Shown: positions 6,807 through 7,187 of the stretch, one piece after another | How positions within the stretch are numbered: the stretch's first letter is position 1 | Layout of the letters: the number at the start of each line of letters is the position of its first letter | Assembly: GCA_937891725.1 (NCBI GenBank) | Contig: CALAHL010000534.1 | Location: 1-7,187, forward strand | Length of the DNA stretch: 7,187 bases | Reading direction: 5' to 3' | DNA from: an uncultured Rhodospirillaceae bacterium | GTDB lineage: Bacteria; Pseudomonadota; Alphaproteobacteria; Thalassobaculales; Thalassobaculaceae | Notes under the pieces: model-generated | What the model was told of the DNA's origin: nothing | The model's database searches: none | The model's input: only the letters and a program-made list of their open reading frames with translations | Made by a program: the position numbers and the translations under genes

Positions 6807-7091
6807 CTATCGGGCCGGATGATTTCGTTCGTAAGCCCATACCTGTCTGCTGAACCACGCCGCTCCGGCAAGTGAACCGCAAACGGCCAGGCCCTCCAAC
6901 GCCAATGTCATCCAAAGAGGCGCTTCGAATGCTCTGCACAGGAGAAGCGCAATCAGGACCGGTATGGAGCCCAGTGTCGACGCCATCAGAGCGGTGGCCG
7001 CGACCACGCCCAGAAGCACGGACAGCCTAGACTGTGGCAAGGCGCCTTCTGCAGCAGGCGGCGGAACCGTCACGGACATGCTCATGCTCAT
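6807..7091 (-). CDS. Small predicted membrane protein of unknown function
   Basis: I do not recognise this family. The 94-residue product has a polar N-terminus (MSMSMSVTVPPPAAEG), one long hydrophobic segment (about 24-53, possibly a bent or double-pass helix around GSIP at 41-44), a second helix (about 60-80) and a short charged tail ending ERNHPAR. This layout suits a real inner-membrane protein better than a chance frame. Three in-frame ATGs (7091, 7085, 7079) lie in a tandem six-base repeat, so the start could be any of them; none has a strong ribosome site. The frame is closed by a stop at 7133-7131, with no upstream alternative start. It reads in the same direction as the antiporter, 121 bases upstream, and shares its weaker G/C codon bias, but a shared role cannot be shown. 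Confidence 0.55.
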   Translation of the reverse strand: MSMSMSVTVPPPAAEGALPQSRLSVLLGVVAATALMASTLGSIPVLIALLLCRAFEAPLWMTLALEGLAVCGSLAGAAWFSRQVWAYERNHPAR

Positions 7092-7092
7092 G
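7077..7092. repeat. Tandem six-base repeat (CATGCT) over the start of the small membrane gene
   Basis: The unit CATGCT occurs two and two-thirds times. On the - strand it encodes Met-Ser three times and supplies three consecutive in-frame ATG codons. A change in copy number would keep the frame and only alter the number of start codons. Confidence 0.6.
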
Positions 7093-7187
7093 CCCGATGC
7101 AACCGGGTGTCGGCCGCCTGGTTCGCACGTTCAGATCCATCCACCTTCTGGGGTGTCAACGCCGGACTAAAAATGCATTACTCGGCC

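Noticed and set aside
6682..6939. An 85-codon - strand frame whose TGA overlaps the antiporter ATG (ATGA at 6682-6685)
   Set aside because: The overlap is attractive, but the product is Arg/Ser/Gly-rich without any recognisable pattern and half of it lies over the better small membrane frame. A short coupled peptide cannot be fully excluded.
7154..7159. A perfect TTGACA on the - strand before the small membrane gene
   Set aside because: The expected -10 position reads ATCTGA or nearby poor matches, so a promoter is not supported.
7173..7187. An ATG at 7173 on the + strand, open to the window end, with a GGA six bases upstream
   Set aside because: Only five codons are visible, too few to judge whether a divergent gene starts here.

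Overview
The window reads as chromosomal DNA of a GC-rich Gram-negative bacterium, most likely an alphaproteobacterium. This rests on the strong G/C bias at third codon positions, the GTG start overlapping an upstream stop, the isolated chemoreceptor with a large helical sensor, and the mix of catabolic genes. The taxon is an inference; no rRNA, tRNA or marker gene is present. I see no insertion sequence, CRISPR array, phage gene or tRNA.

Layout. On the + strand, the 3' part of a putative 2-oxoglutarate/Fe(II) oxygenase (1-507) is followed 33 bases later by a short-chain dehydrogenase/reductase (541-1360). The reductase is split by a one-base insertion in a run of six G at 888-893. This pair meets the - strand genes at a perfect 12-bp hairpin (1373-1401). 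Everything after that is on the - strand. A 666-residue methyl-accepting chemotaxis protein (1426-3426) has an AT-rich leader with a good -10 box. Next, in transcription order, an M20-family amidohydrolase of the carbamoylase/allantoate amidohydrolase type (5577 to 4342) overlaps by four bases a 2-keto-4-pentenoate hydratase-like protein (4345 to 3560). Upstream of these lie a calcium/sodium antiporter of the YrbG type (6685 to 5702) and a small two-helix membrane protein of unknown function (7091 to 6807).

How the genes may work together. The amidohydrolase and the hydratase are almost certainly co-translated, and probably catalyse two steps of one catabolic route. An N-carbamoyl or other amide substrate would be hydrolysed, and the hydratase-fold enzyme would act on a 2-keto acid downstream; the actual substrates cannot be read from the sequence. 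The oxygenase and reductase also look like an operon. The antiporter and the small membrane protein have noticeably more A/T-ending codons than the amidohydrolase, and may have a different history.

The window contains no clear new defence or mobile system. The points most worth a second look are the G-run frameshift in the reductase, the overlapping amidohydrolase-hydratase pair, the G-rich leader at 5578-5663, and the repeat pair around the chemoreceptor promoter.
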